A stretch of 64,000 nt of DNA from Nisaea denitrificans DSM 18348 (GCF_000426505.1 NZ_AUFM01000011.1:1612001-1676000); one strand, 5' to 3'. Positions 1 to 10,856 are shown, numbered from the stretch's first letter. Made by a program: numbers and translations. The notes: generated from the sequence alone by a model not told the origin.

Positions 1-1168
1 CGCCTTCCGCCTCAAACAGATAGGGGTATGAAAGGTGGAAATCTTCCTCCAGTGCGCACCCCAGATCGTCATACCCGCCCTCTCGCAGCCCCAGGACCGA
101 GATCTTCCCTCTCCCGCGCGCATAGTCGTAATCCTCAACGAAGCAGAAATGTGCGCCATCCCGGAAGACGGCAAAAGGATCAGCCAGAAACCGGCCCGGG
201 GGATTTTTGACCGTTACGGCTCGCCGGAGAACCGCGTCCCTCCAGCCCCCGCCGAACAGGTAAGAGACACTCCATCGTTGCGACTGCCGGCGTATCCGGC
301 GGACGACCTTGCCTGACAGATGAAAGGCTGTTCGCCCCATATAAGCCAGTTGTTGAGCGATCGTGGGAGTTCGATAGAGCGGATAGGCGTAGGGCACCTT
401 CGGGTAGGCTTCCGGCAAACTGCCCGACCTGCCCACGCCTTCCAGCAGCCGGTGCAGGAAGATGTTGGCTTTCCTGTAGAGCTTAGCCTGATTGAAGGCA
501 TAGAACGGCGCCGTCCCGATCTGCCCTTTGAAGAGGACATCTCCGCCGTCGAGCTCGGCCGACAGTTTCTGGATAACAAATCCGGTAGAGGGCTCGCGAT
601 GAAACACCTCCCAAAAGCCGGCAGGGCTGCCACGGTAGGTATCGTTATCCCCGTGATGAAACGAGAGAATGCCAAAGGGACAGACAGTGAGGATCTCTCC
701 CCTCAATATGCCGCTCCCGCCGCGGATCAGAACATCGATATTTCGTTCGCGGATCGCCTCAACGTCACTCTCCTGGTAGCGGTAAACCAGCCCGCTGCCG
801 GAAACCTCCGGCGTGACATGGAGCCTTTCCAGACCGATTTCATTCAGAGACTGGCGGTCGAAGAAACCTGACAAGATCGATGACGCGCGGCTGTTGCCGA
901 GAGCAGACGATGCGAGGCTCGCGAGCCACCATTCAGCCCGCTGCAGCAAAGCGATCAATGCTTTTTCGGCAAGATTTTTTACGCCTCGTCTTTTGATGAA
1001 GTTCAATATTCTCCGAACTTTAGAGACCTCATCCGTCCGAAACGTTCTTTGAACAATCAGAAGACCGATCTCATATTCGTCCGAAAGCCTGCTTCGATTA
1101 ATCAGATCAGAGACAAGCCATTCCTGATCGCAATCATCGACAATGTAAGCGGCCTTCAACTTTCCCAT
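1..1168 (-). CDS. Formyltransferase-like / GINT1-N-like protein, partial
   Basis: This open frame runs from ATG at 1168 off the left edge, so the C-terminus is missing; 389 codons are visible. The N-terminus starts MGKLKAAYIVDD. Around residues 150-215 it has the formyl-transferase fold signature: FGILSFHHGDN, then YRGSPAGFWEVF, then STGFVIQKL and DGGDVLF, matching the HxS...RG...W...TG...D.G pattern of Met-tRNA formyltransferase-type domains. Near the visible end it reads DPFAVFRDG, FVEDYDYARGRGKI and HLSYPYLFE, typical of the beta-propeller-like domain of the glucosamine inositolphosphorylceramide transferase N-terminal family. Bacterial proteins of this two-domain kind are usually linked to surface glycan or lipid modification. 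The substrate cannot be told. Several plausible-looking reading frames on both strands here are shadows of this gene. Confidence 0.8.
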   Translation of the reverse strand, partial: MGKLKAAYIVDDCDQEWLVSDLINRSRLSDEYEIGLLIVQRTFRTDEVSKVRRILNFIKRRGVKNLAEKALIALLQRAEWWLASLASSALGNSRASSILSGFFDRQSLNEIGLERLHVTPEVSGSGLVYRYQESDVEAIRERNIDVLIRGGSGILRGEILTVCPFGILSFHHGDNDTYRGSPAGFWEVFHREPSTGFVIQKLSAELDGGDVLFKGQIGTAPFYAFNQAKLYRKANIFLHRLLEGVGRSGSLPEAYPKVPYAYPLYRTPTIAQQLAYMGRTAFHLSGKVVRRIRRQSQRWSVSYLFGGGWRDAVLRRAVTVKNPPGRFLADPFAVFRDGAHFCFVEDYDYARGRGKISVLGLREGGYDDLGCALEEDFHLSYPYLFEAEG

Positions 1169-1278
1169 GAGGCGTCCCAACACACTGACATCGCGGAAAG
1201 ATTAACAGTCCGGTTCGCGCCGTACCGCACCGTGAGAGCGCGCGGGATAAAGGAGATGTCATGGAACAATGGGCGTCG

Positions 1279-1857
1279 CTAACCTTCAGCGCTCGCGAGA
1301 CGCTCCTGGAGGGCGCGGATATCCGGCCAGCGATAGACCGTCTCTTCCGTCTTCGCCCCCATCACGCTGCACTCGATGGGAGCGTCGGCGGCGCCGCCCA
1401 GCTGCTCATAAAACGCTACACCGCCGCGATTTTCGCTCAGCACCGTCAGGACAAGGGCGCCAAAGCTGGCATTGGACAGCCCGAGCACGACACGTCCCAG
1501 CAGCGCCGTTCCGACGCCAAGGCCCTGAAAGCTCGGGTCTACATAGAGAACATAGATTTCGGCAATCTCGCCCGCTTCGTTTCCAACTGCGGCGATATCC
1601 TGCCGACGTATACCGCCCTGGCAGAAGCCCACGACCGTTCCATTCCAGTCGGCCACCTGAAACAGCTCGGCGTTCCGGTTTTTGGCAATTGCGTTCGACC
1701 ACTGACCGGCCGACCGTACTGCGCGCAGTTCCAGCAGAACCCGGTCCGGCAGGATCCCTACATAGGCATCCTGCCAAGTTTCGACCTGAACGCGTGCAAT
1801 CGCGGACGCATCCTTTGGCAGGGCAGGACGTATCTTGATGTCTCTCGGATCCGGCAT
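1279..1857 (-). CDS. GNAT family N-acetyltransferase
   Basis: A 192-residue GCN5-related N-acetyltransferase, predicted to transfer acetyl from acetyl-CoA to an amine. The fold is clear: an N-terminal IKIRPALPKDASAIARVQ strand-helix, the WxDAYVGILP motif common in one GNAT subgroup, the YVLYVDPSFQGLGVGTALL acetyl-CoA loop (Q/RxxGxG/A) and a C-terminal ENRGGVAFYEQLG helix. The reading frame is open 11 codons further upstream, but the ATG at 1857 has a strong GAGAGGA ribosome site about 5 bases before it, so I place the start there. It lies between the formyltransferase-like gene and rsmB, same strand. Substrate unknown. Confidence 0.85.
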   Translation of the reverse strand: MPDPRDIKIRPALPKDASAIARVQVETWQDAYVGILPDRVLLELRAVRSAGQWSNAIAKNRNAELFQVADWNGTVVGFCQGGIRRQDIAAVGNEAGEIAEIYVLYVDPSFQGLGVGTALLGRVVLGLSNASFGALVLTVLSENRGGVAFYEQLGGAADAPIECSVMGAKTEETVYRWPDIRALQERLASAEG

Positions 1858-1949
1858 TGCTTTCCTCTCATCGGAACGCATCGGGATCATGATAATGGAG
1901 AGACAGCGCCGTTTAAACGCCGAAACGGCGCGACGAAAGCGCCCGGACC

Positions 1950-3299
1950 TTATTCGGCTGTTTCTTCTGCCGCGCGACGCTCCAGGATCTGCACGAAGAA
2001 ACCGTCCGTCCCGTGCCTGTGCGGATAGAGCCGCAAAGCGGTCCCTTCGCCCGGACAGTCTCCACCGCCGAGCGGGACCACCGTCTCGGCCCAGACCGTA
2101 GCGATATCCAGTGCCTGGAACTCGCCTTCCCGCGCTTCCAGGAAAGCGTCGACGATAGCCTCGTTTTCTTCCGGCAACAGAGAGCAGGTCACATAGGCAA
2201 GACGTCCGCCAGGCTTCACAAGCCGAGCCGCCCGCTGCAGGATCACGGCCTGCAACTCGTTCAACTCCGCCAGATCCGTCTCATTGTAGCGCCAGCGGGC
2301 ATCCGGGTTGCGGCGCCAGGTTCCGGTCCCGGAACAGGGTGCGTCGACCATGACCCGGTCGAACTTTCCGGCGAGCCGTTTCACCCGACGGTCACTGCCC
2401 TCGGCCAGAACATGCCGTTCAATGTTGTGCAGTCCCGCGCGGCGCGTGCGAACACCGCAGCGTTCCAGCCTGCCCTCGGACGTGTCGAGCGCCAGCACCC
2501 GACCCTTGTTCTCCATCAAGCCGCCAAGCACGAGGCTCTTGCCCCCAGCCCCGGCGCAATAATCAGCAACCTGCATGCCGGGTGCCGTACCAAGCAGCAA
2601 CGCGGCAATCTGCGCGCCCTCGTCCTGCACCTCGATGAGGCCTTCCTTGAACAGCTTCAGACCGTCAATCGGCTTCCGCTCGGCAGATCGAAGACCGAAA
2701 GGCGAGAAGGGCGTCGGGGTGCACTCGATGTCCTGCTTGTAAAGCGCCTCCCGGACCGAATCCCTGTCCGCCTTGTGCAGCGGATTGATCCTGATGTCGA
2801 ACGGCGCCTCGGTTCCCATGGCGGCAAGCGCGGCTTCCCGCTCGTCACCCAACACCGGCTCAAGCCGCCGGTATACCCAGTCGGGCGTTTCCAGGCGTAC
2901 GGCAGCCGGCATGTCCGGAGCACTGTTGAGGATTTGCCCCTTCAGCTTCGACAGTAGCGTCAGTTCCAGCTCGTCCATCACGTAGGGGGCGTGATTCTCA
3001 CCGGAAAAGAGTTCCGTGATCGCGGTTTTCGTCAATTCGTCGACGAGGACCAGATCCGCGAGAACCCGCATGCGTGCAGTCGGATGCTCGGAGACTCCGG
3101 TCCGGCCAAGGTGCCAGTCGACCCGTGACCGGCGCCGGAGCAATCCATACACCCGATTGCGGACCGCATGCCGGTCCTTCGACCCCGCATAACGCCGCTG
3201 CCGGAAATAGCCTTCAAGAACACGATCGACCGGACGCGGATCGGCGTCGGCTTCTTCCATGATCTCGATTGCGGCAAGGAGGCGGGCCGCTGGGGTCAT
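1950..3299 (-). CDS. rsmB: RsmB/NOP family 16S rRNA (cytosine-C5) methyltransferase
   Basis: A 449-residue SAM-dependent RNA m5C methyltransferase, expected to modify C967 of 16S rRNA. The N-terminal helical NusB-like region contains RRYAGSKDRHAVRNRVYGLLRR. The catalytic domain shows the SAM loop DYCAGAGGKSL, then ALDTSEGRLERC, the first catalytic cysteine in DAPCSGTGTWRRNP, and the second in YVTCSLLPEENE. Length is usual for the family. It lies 52 bases downstream of guaB on the same strand, a pairing common in Alphaproteobacteria. Confidence 0.93.
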   Translation of the reverse strand: MTPAARLLAAIEIMEEADADPRPVDRVLEGYFRQRRYAGSKDRHAVRNRVYGLLRRRSRVDWHLGRTGVSEHPTARMRVLADLVLVDELTKTAITELFSGENHAPYVMDELELTLLSKLKGQILNSAPDMPAAVRLETPDWVYRRLEPVLGDEREAALAAMGTEAPFDIRINPLHKADRDSVREALYKQDIECTPTPFSPFGLRSAERKPIDGLKLFKEGLIEVQDEGAQIAALLLGTAPGMQVADYCAGAGGKSLVLGGLMENKGRVLALDTSEGRLERCGVRTRRAGLHNIERHVLAEGSDRRVKRLAGKFDRVMVDAPCSGTGTWRRNPDARWRYNETDLAELNELQAVILQRAARLVKPGGRLAYVTCSLLPEENEAIVDAFLEAREGEFQALDIATVWAETVVPLGGGDCPGEGTALRLYPHRHGTDGFFVQILERRAAEETAE

Positions 3300-3351
3300 C
3301 TAAGTTGCTTTCGTTGTGCCGGGTATGCCCCGGGCGTTGTACCGAACTGGT

Positions 3352-4842
<1,491 letters not shown>

Positions 4843-4935
4843 CTATAACACCAGGCATGCCACCTGCCAAGCACGAAGTGCCAACGCTTCTGTTACGTTT
4901 CCGCAGAGCTGCCATGCGAGGCAGCAGACAAAGCT

Positions 4936-5502
4936 CTAACCGGTGGCCTTAACAAGCCGGGAAGCAAGCGCATCCAGCCCTTTCTGGCCAGCTCCGTCCG
5001 CCAGGTTTCCGTCATCCGCGAAAGCGCTGCCTGCGCCAGGCACCGTCACGAAACCTTCAACCGGAACGCAGCCGAGCTCGCACAGGCAATCCCGCAGCCG
5101 GGGCACCACGCGCACGCCACCGAGTCGGCCGGGAGACGCCGCCATCACCGCGACGTGTTTCGATTTCAGGACATTTTCCGGACCGCCTTTCTTTGACGGA
5201 CGCGACACCCAGCTGAAAGTGTTGACCAGAAGCGGCGGCACGAAGCCGTTATATTCCGGTGTCGCGATCATCAGCCCGTCATGCTCGGAGATCAGCTTTT
5301 TCAGGGCGAGGATGTTTTCCGGCACGCCGTGCGCGTCTTCATCGTCGCCATGATAAATCGGCGCCGGATAGTCGTTGAGATCGATCAGCGTTGCCTCGCC
5401 GCCCGCCTTGCGTATGGCAGCAGCACCGGCCGCCGCCAGTTTCTTGTTCAGGGACTCCGCGCGCGCACTGCCCGCGAAAACGAGGATCTTCGAATTGCTC
5501 AT
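4936..5502 (-). CDS. NADPH-dependent FMN reductase
   Basis: A 188-residue flavodoxin-fold reductase of the NADPH-dependent FMN reductase (SsuE/ChrR/azoreductase-like) family. The FMN phosphate loop is GSARAESLNKKL at residues 11-22. The isoalloxazine-binding TPEYN motif follows at about 91, and a second flavin loop (SPGRLGG) lies near 133. Members reduce FMN, quinones or chromate, and the real substrate cannot be told from sequence. Same strand as guaB and upstream of it. Confidence 0.88.
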   Translation of the reverse strand: MSNSKILVFAGSARAESLNKKLAAAGAAAIRKAGGEATLIDLNDYPAPIYHGDDEDAHGVPENILALKKLISEHDGLMIATPEYNGFVPPLLVNTFSWVSRPSKKGGPENVLKSKHVAVMAASPGRLGGVRVVPRLRDCLCELGCVPVEGFVTVPGAGSAFADDGNLADGAGQKGLDALASRLVKATG

Positions 5503-5574
5503 GTGATGATTTCCGTAAAGGAGGCGTCGAGGGATTTAAACTGGGGTCACCGGAGCTCCGGACAAGGTACCGCC

Positions 5575-5991
5575 CTAAAGATCCTTGCTGAGATAGTAGC
5601 GGCTGTTGCCCGTCGGATAGTCCAAAGTCCCGAAAACGCTGAAGCCCAGCGACTCATAGAAAGGCCGGGCCTGAAAATCGTAGGTATCGAGCAAAATTTT
5701 GGACGCCCCCAATCGGCGCCCTTCTTCCGCGATCGCCTCGACGATGCTCCTGCCCCAGCCAGTTCCACGCAGGTCCTCGTCGATCCAGAGGGTGCTGATT
5801 TCTGCGACGCCGAGATTTACTCGACCACCGGCTCCGCCCTTCAGGGCTCCTTCGGAATCCTTGATCTCCACCGTGAAATAGCGGCTGTCCCAGTCGGATC
5901 GTTCTTTGTTGAAGGCAACCAGCCGCCGGTCGATCTCCTCGAGATCTTCGGTCACCCCCTCCTCGATCCTAAGTGTCAGGTCCTGCATCAT
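5575..5991 (-). CDS. GNAT family N-acetyltransferase (small)
   Basis: A 138-residue acetyltransferase of the short GNAT type. It contains RYFTVEIKDSEGALKGG, then AEISTLWIDEDLRGTGWGRSI (acetyl-CoA loop RGTGWG) and ASKILLDTYDFQARPFYESLGF, where the AxPFYExxGF motif is typical of this subgroup. Its start overlaps the 3' end of rlmE by about 20 bases, so it is probably translated with it. The first two codons are both ATG (5991 and 5988), and either could be used. Substrate unknown. Confidence 0.82.
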   Translation of the reverse strand: MMQDLTLRIEEGVTEDLEEIDRRLVAFNKERSDWDSRYFTVEIKDSEGALKGGAGGRVNLGVAEISTLWIDEDLRGTGWGRSIVEAIAEEGRRLGASKILLDTYDFQARPFYESLGFSVFGTLDYPTGNSRYYLSKDL

Positions 5992-6736
5992 CGGTTTCGT
6001 CCATTACGGTATCATCCCGGCGATCCTCAACCAGTCCCCTGAAGCCGGTGCAGACCACATAGGCTTCGGGCGATTCAGGTCGGCTGGCCGCCGGTTTCGC
6101 ATGCCTCACAACCCGGAAGGCAAGCTTCATCCGCCGCAGCATTTCTTGCTCGCTACCGCCTTTGAAGACTTTCGCGACGAAGCTCCCGCCCTCGACCAGC
6201 ACCTCAAGCGCGAACTCAAATGCCGCCTCGCAGAGAGCGGCGGTCCGCAAATGGTCCGTCGGTGAATGACCGGTCGTCGAGGCCGCCATGTCGCTCAACA
6301 CGACATCGACCTGCTCCGGCATCCGCTCCCGCAGGGCGGCGAGACCTTCATCACTCATGAAGTCGCCCTGGAAGAGATCCGCGCCCGGCACCGGCTCCAT
6401 TTCCAGAAGATCGATGCCAATAACGGTGCCTTTGCCTTTGCTTGCCCCGACGATATCCACCGCGATCTGGGTCCAGCCGCCTGGCGCCGCGCCGAGATCG
6501 ACGACTTTCTGGCCGGATTTCAGGAAGTGAAACTTCTCGTCAAGCTGTTGCAGCTTGAAAGCCGCACGGGACCGGTAGCCGAGCTTCTGCGCCTCGACCA
6601 CGTAGGGGTCGTTAAGTTGCCGGCGCAGCCAGCGTTGTGATGAAGGTTTATGTCGACGCGCATTCTTGAGCTCGACGCTGGTCATCCGGGACCCAGAGCC
6701 TCGCCCGCCGCGCCGTCCGCCGCGATTGGTTGTCAT
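5969..6736 (-). CDS. rlmE: 23S rRNA (uridine-2'-O)-methyltransferase RlmE (FtsJ/RrmJ)
   Basis: A 255-residue FtsJ-type 2'-O-methyltransferase that methylates U2552 in the 23S A-loop late in 50S assembly. Visible are the SAM motif VVDLGAAPGGWTQ and the K-D-K-E catalytic set: K in YRSRAAFKLQQLDE, D in LSDMAAS, K in FVAKVFKGG and E in RPESPEAYVV. The N-terminus has a basic Gly/Arg-rich extension and the C-terminus an acidic tail, both common in alphaproteobacterial versions. It is 59 bases downstream of ppx/gppA on the same strand, a pairing often seen in this class. Confidence 0.95.
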   Translation of the reverse strand: MTTNRGGRRGGRGSGSRMTSVELKNARRHKPSSQRWLRRQLNDPYVVEAQKLGYRSRAAFKLQQLDEKFHFLKSGQKVVDLGAAPGGWTQIAVDIVGASKGKGTVIGIDLLEMEPVPGADLFQGDFMSDEGLAALRERMPEQVDVVLSDMAASTTGHSPTDHLRTAALCEAAFEFALEVLVEGGSFVAKVFKGGSEQEMLRRMKLAFRVVRHAKPAASRPESPEAYVVCTGFRGLVEDRRDDTVMDETDDAGPDT

Positions 6737-6795
6737 GGCCGCTTAAGTGCGCCGGAAGCGCCTGTCTCGTCAACCCATCCCGCCTATTCCGCGGA

Positions 6796-7914
6796 CTAAA
6801 CACGCTGCAAAAGATCGACAAGAATGCCTTCGCGCAGCCCTCTGTCGGCGACCCGGAGCCGCCCTACAGGCCAGCGCTCGCAAATTCCCTGCAGGATGGC
6901 GCACCCGGCGACAACAAGATCTGCCCGGTCCGACCCGATGCAGGGCATTGCGGCCCGCTCCCGGTAGCCGACCGACGCCAGGTGCTCTGCAATCTCTTCC
7001 ATCTCCGAAAAATCGAGATAGGTACCGTCGACCCGGTTCCGCTCATAGCGGCGCAAATTCATGTGCAAACCGGCAAGTGTCGTCACCGTCCCCGAAGTTC
7101 CGACCATCTGCACCAGACCATCGCTGATTGCGGTACCGATGCCGAAGCGGGTTTCGAACTCGTCGAGCGCCGCTCGGGATTCCTCGACCATTTTACGGTA
7201 GGTGGCACGGTCGAACCTGTCCCCGCCATAACGCTCCGACAAGGTGACCACACCGAACGGCAGGGAAATCGCGTCGAGCGCGCCGCTGCCATTGCGTTCG
7301 GTTTCATGGTTCTGCGCACGGTGCCAGACCAACTCGGTACTGCCGCCGCCAATATCGAAGACCAGCGCGTTCGGGATGTTTGGGTTGAGCAAGGGCAGGC
7401 AGCCAGCCAGTGCCAGCGAGGCCTCCTCGTCCGTCGAGATGATCTCGATATCCAGATCCGTCTCGGAAGAAACCCGCTCCAGAAAGACGTCGCAATTTCG
7501 TGCTTTGCGGCAAGCTTCCGTCGCCACCACGCGGGAGAGGGTGACGTTCTTCTTCGCCATCTTCCGGGCACAAATTTTCAGAGCCTGAAGCGTCCGGTCC
7601 ATGGCGTCAGCAGACAATTCCTGACGGCTCTGAAGTCCCTGCCCCAGGCGGACGATACGGGAAAAAGCATCAACAACGCGAAAACCGGATCCGTGCGGGA
7701 CGGCGATCAGCAACCGGCAATTGTTCGTGCCCAAATCCACAGCAGCCAGAACCGGCGGTTGGCCTGGTTTTTTGGGTGCGCGGACGGCAGCGCTCGACGA
7801 TTTCGGAACCTCGCGCCGCACAGGCGGCCGCGGCCGCTCCTGGCGCCCCTTTTCCGGATCACCCTCCGTCGAACGTCCTCCCCGCCGCGTCGAAAGCGAA
7901 CGGCCGGTGGACAT
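6796..7914 (-). CDS. Exopolyphosphatase / guanosine pentaphosphatase (Ppx/GppA)
   Basis: A 372-residue ASKHA-fold phosphatase of the Ppx/GppA family, which hydrolyses inorganic polyphosphate and/or pppGpp. The phosphate-1 loop is VLAAVDLGTNNCRLLIA, the phosphate-2 loop VFDIGGGSTELVW, and the family glutamate lies in VATEACRKARN. The first 50 or so residues are basic, low-complexity and probably disordered. It is about 100 residues shorter than E. coli Ppx and lacks the C-terminal HD-like domains, as in many alphaproteobacterial members. An 8-bp GC-rich hairpin at 7936-7954 lies just upstream of the start. Confidence 0.92.
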   Translation of the reverse strand: MSTGRSLSTRRGGRSTEGDPEKGRQERPRPPVRREVPKSSSAAVRAPKKPGQPPVLAAVDLGTNNCRLLIAVPHGSGFRVVDAFSRIVRLGQGLQSRQELSADAMDRTLQALKICARKMAKKNVTLSRVVATEACRKARNCDVFLERVSSETDLDIEIISTDEEASLALAGCLPLLNPNIPNALVFDIGGGSTELVWHRAQNHETERNGSGALDAISLPFGVVTLSERYGGDRFDRATYRKMVEESRAALDEFETRFGIGTAISDGLVQMVGTSGTVTTLAGLHMNLRRYERNRVDGTYLDFSEMEEIAEHLASVGYRERAAMPCIGSDRADLVVAGCAILQGICERWPVGRLRVADRGLREGILVDLLQRV

Positions 7915-8087
7915 GCATCACTCATTTCAAATGGCGCCTCCGGCGTCCGGAGGCTGTTTCAACGGATAGTGTAATAGGATTATCTAAAATTTCATACAGT
8001 ACGGGCTGATAAGTTCCGCGTTTTGTGAGCTGACGATCAAGCGCCGGTTACTTATTCCGCAATCAGGCAGCCCTGCGACATCAGTCC

Positions 8088-8846
8088 TCAAAGATAAAAG
8101 TGAACGATGGAGCGCCCTTCGACGATCTCGACCCGCGCTTCAAGATCAAAAACCTCCTGGATATTGGCCGTCGTCACAATCTCGGCGGGTGCGCCCTGCC
8201 GGACCAGTTTTCCGTCCCGCATGGCAATGATGAGATCGGAATAGCAGGACGCGAAATTGATATCGTGCAGCACCAGAACAACACTCTTGGAGAGCTCGTC
8301 CGCGGCTCGCCGGAACAGCTGCATCATCGCGACGGCGTGCTTCATGTCGAGATTGTTCAGCGGCTCATCGAGCAGCACATATTTGGTGTCCTGGCACAGC
8401 ACCATGGCAATGAAAGCCCGCTGACGCTGGCCGCCGGAGAGCTCATCGAGAAACCGATGCGTGAGGTTGTCCAGACCGAGATAGGAAATCGACCGCTCGA
8501 CATGCGCGAGATCTTCCGAAGTCGGCCTCCCCTTCGAGTGCGGATAACGCCCGAAGGCCACAAGATCGCGCACGGTCAGCCGGGCCGTCAGATGATTGTC
8601 CTGGCGCAGGATGGACAGCTTTTTCGCCATCGCGTCGCCGTCCGCCGTCAGGATATCCATGCCGTCGACCGTGACCTGTCCCGAAGACATCGGTAGCAGG
8701 CGGCTGATCATGGACAGAAAGGTCGACTTCCCGGCGCCGTTCGGCCCGATGATCGAGGTTACCCCATTGGCCGGAAGGCTGGACGTCACCCCGCGGACGA
8801 CTTCCGAGCCGCCGTAGGATTTTGTGACGTTGCTGACTTCGATCAT
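8088..8846 (-). CDS. Iron-siderophore ABC transporter, ATP-binding protein
   Basis: A 252-residue ABC ATPase of the FepC/FecE/YclP class, energising ferric-siderophore import across the inner membrane. Visible are Walker A in GPNGAGKSTFLSM, the Q-loop in LRQDNHLT, signature LSGGQRQRAF, Walker B in YVLLDEPLNNLDM and the switch histidine in LVLHDINFAS. The start overlaps the stop of the upstream permease by four bases. It is the last gene of a four-gene minus-strand operon (11795 to 8088). Confidence 0.93.
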   Translation of the reverse strand: MIEVSNVTKSYGGSEVVRGVTSSLPANGVTSIIGPNGAGKSTFLSMISRLLPMSSGQVTVDGMDILTADGDAMAKKLSILRQDNHLTARLTVRDLVAFGRYPHSKGRPTSEDLAHVERSISYLGLDNLTHRFLDELSGGQRQRAFIAMVLCQDTKYVLLDEPLNNLDMKHAVAMMQLFRRAADELSKSVVLVLHDINFASCYSDLIIAMRDGKLVRQGAPAEIVTTANIQEVFDLEARVEIVEGRSIVHFYL

Positions 8847-9814
8847 CGTGCCCCCCGCATAACGATCATCATGATGAACACGATCCCTCCGGCAAATTCG
8901 ATCACGATCGACAAGGCGCTGCCATAGGACAGGACGCGTTCCAGAAACAACTGCCCGCCGACAAGGCAGGTCACCGCCAGAAACGCCGCTCCTGGCAGGA
9001 CAAGAATATGACGGTGGCTTGGAACCAGCATGTAGGCGAGATTCGCAACCAGCAAACCGAAGAAAGTGACCGGGCCGACCAGCGCCGTCGAGACTGAAAC
9101 CAGAACGGTGACCATGGCGAGCGTCACCGTCACCATGCGGCGATGGTTCACACCGAGATTGATTGCGGTCTCGCGCCCGAGCGCCATCACATCGAAAACA
9201 TTCCGCAGCCGCCAGGCGGCCAGAGAGACCAGCAACACAAGGATCGCGGCAACCGACAAGAGCTCCGGATTAGCCCTGTTGAAACTCGCGAACAAAGTAT
9301 CCTGGAGGATAAGAAACTCGTCAGGGTCAATCACCCGGCGGAAGAAAGACGAGAGGCTTCGAAACAGGAGGCCGAAGATGATCCCGCTCAACAGCATCAG
9401 GTGCAGCTCGCGCACCCCTCCCCGGAACAGCCAGCTGAAAAGCAGACCGGCAAAGACCGTCATTGCCGCGGTCTGGACCAGAAACAGAAGACTCGGCGTC
9501 AATCCGGTCAGGAAGGTCGCCCCGAAGAAAAAGGCGATACTCGTCTGGATCAGGACGAAAAGAGCATCGAAGCCCATAATAGAGGGCGTCAGGATGCGGT
9601 TTCCGGTAATCGTGTGGAACAGCACCGTAGAGACCGCGATCGCGTAGCCGACCAATGCCATGGTCGCGATTTTCAAACCGCGGAACGGCAGGATAAAGCC
9701 CCAGTTGCCCTTGACGCCGACGGTCATGAAAAGCGCCACTGACAACAAGGCCAACCCCGCCAGGAGAGTCAACGCGACGGCCGGTGTCCAGATCCGCTTG
9801 GCGTCACTCCCCAT
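8843..9814 (-). CDS. Iron-siderophore ABC transporter, FecCD-type permease (second)
   Basis: A FecCD/BtuC-family permease of about 323 residues with multiple hydrophobic helices, including LTLLAGLALLSVALFMTVGVK and FFGLLVANLAYMLVPSHRH. The latter is the conserved G-LVP loop that contacts the ATPase. The frame is open upstream to 9853, but the ATG at 9814 overlaps the preceding permease stop by about 11 bases and gives a normal N-terminus (MGSDAKRIW). Second of a heterodimeric permease pair, as in YclN/YclO or FatC/FatD systems. Confidence 0.9.
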   Translation of the reverse strand: MGSDAKRIWTPAVALTLLAGLALLSVALFMTVGVKGNWGFILPFRGLKIATMALVGYAIAVSTVLFHTITGNRILTPSIMGFDALFVLIQTSIAFFFGATFLTGLTPSLLFLVQTAAMTVFAGLLFSWLFRGGVRELHLMLLSGIIFGLLFRSLSSFFRRVIDPDEFLILQDTLFASFNRANPELLSVAAILVLLVSLAAWRLRNVFDVMALGRETAINLGVNHRRMVTVTLAMVTVLVSVSTALVGPVTFFGLLVANLAYMLVPSHRHILVLPGAAFLAVTCLVGGQLFLERVLSYGSALSIVIEFAGGIVFIMMIVMRGAR

Positions 9815-10787
9815 ATCCGCGCCTCCGCAGCAGGAAATAGAGGAAGAGACCACTGCCGATCACCCCCATGATCGTGCCGATTGGAATCTCGTACGGCGCG
9901 ATGACGAGCCGGGCGACGATGTCGCAGGCAATGACGAGCGCTGCACCGAGGAGTGCGACCCAGGGCAATGTGCGCCTCAGATGGTCTCCGATGACGAGCC
10001 GGACGATGTTTGGAACGACAAGGCCGAGAAATGGAATGACGCCGCAGGTGACGACGACCGTGGCCGTCACCAGCGACACGATCACCATGCCGAGCGCCAT
10101 GACCTTCCGGTAATCGAGCCCCAGATTGGTCGTGAAGTCCTGCCCGAGGCCGGCAACGGTAAACCTGTCCGCCGCGACATAGGCGACGCAGGTCAGGCCG
10201 AACGAGATCCACAGAAGCTCATACCGCCCACGCAAGATCGCCGAGAAGTCGCCGATCATATAGGCGTTGATCGATTGAAGCAGGTCGTAGCGGAAGGCAA
10301 AAAAGTTCGTTCCAGCCTCGATCACACCGCCCAGCATGAGCCCGATCAGCGGCACAATGAACTCACTTCTCAGCGGCACCCGACGCAGGATACCGAGAAA
10401 GACGGCCGTGCCGGCCATGGCGAAGGCGGCGGCCACCAACATCTTCAGAATAACCGGCAATCCGGGCGCCAGCAGCATCACCACCAGAAGACCGAGGCTG
10501 GCGGATTCGACGGTTCCCGCCGTCGACGGCTCGACAAAGCGATTGCGCACCAGCATCTGCATGATCAACCCGGCAACCGAAAGGGCCGCTCCGGCGAGCA
10601 CCAACGCCAGCGTTCGTGGCACCCGGCTGACCATCAGCATCTCGAAGGCGTGCGTCGATGTCGCGGGATCCAACAGCGTCATCGGCGTCACATCGCTAAC
10701 GCCGATAAAGAGACTGAGGACGCCCAGGGCAAACACGCCGAGGCAGGCTAAAAGAAAATACTTCAAGGCACTCTTCGTCCGATACAA
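9804..10787 (-). CDS. Iron-siderophore ABC transporter, FecCD-type permease (first)
   Basis: A 327-residue FecCD permease. Diagnostic segments are SRVPRTLALVLAGAALSVAG (the R-PR-L-GA-L-G family signature) and GVIPFLGLVVPNIVRLVIGDH, the cytoplasmic coupling loop. It starts 69 bases downstream of the substrate-binding protein gene and overlaps the second permease gene. Likely helix count is 8-10, in the inner membrane. Confidence 0.92.
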   Translation of the reverse strand: MYRTKSALKYFLLACLGVFALGVLSLFIGVSDVTPMTLLDPATSTHAFEMLMVSRVPRTLALVLAGAALSVAGLIMQMLVRNRFVEPSTAGTVESASLGLLVVMLLAPGLPVILKMLVAAAFAMAGTAVFLGILRRVPLRSEFIVPLIGLMLGGVIEAGTNFFAFRYDLLQSINAYMIGDFSAILRGRYELLWISFGLTCVAYVAADRFTVAGLGQDFTTNLGLDYRKVMALGMVIVSLVTATVVVTCGVIPFLGLVVPNIVRLVIGDHLRRTLPWVALLGAALVIACDIVARLVIAPYEIPIGTIMGVIGSGLFLYFLLRRRGYGE

Positions 10788-10856
10788 AGGTCCCGGACGC
10801 AGATAGGCCGCCCCAGGACGGCCTATGTACCCGATTTAACCAAGATTTCGGAGAGA

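Noticed and set aside
9660-10751. Plus-strand frames opposite the FecCD permeases
   Set aside because: Highly charged His/Arg/Asp-rich translation with no membrane or enzyme motif; antisense to two clear permeases.
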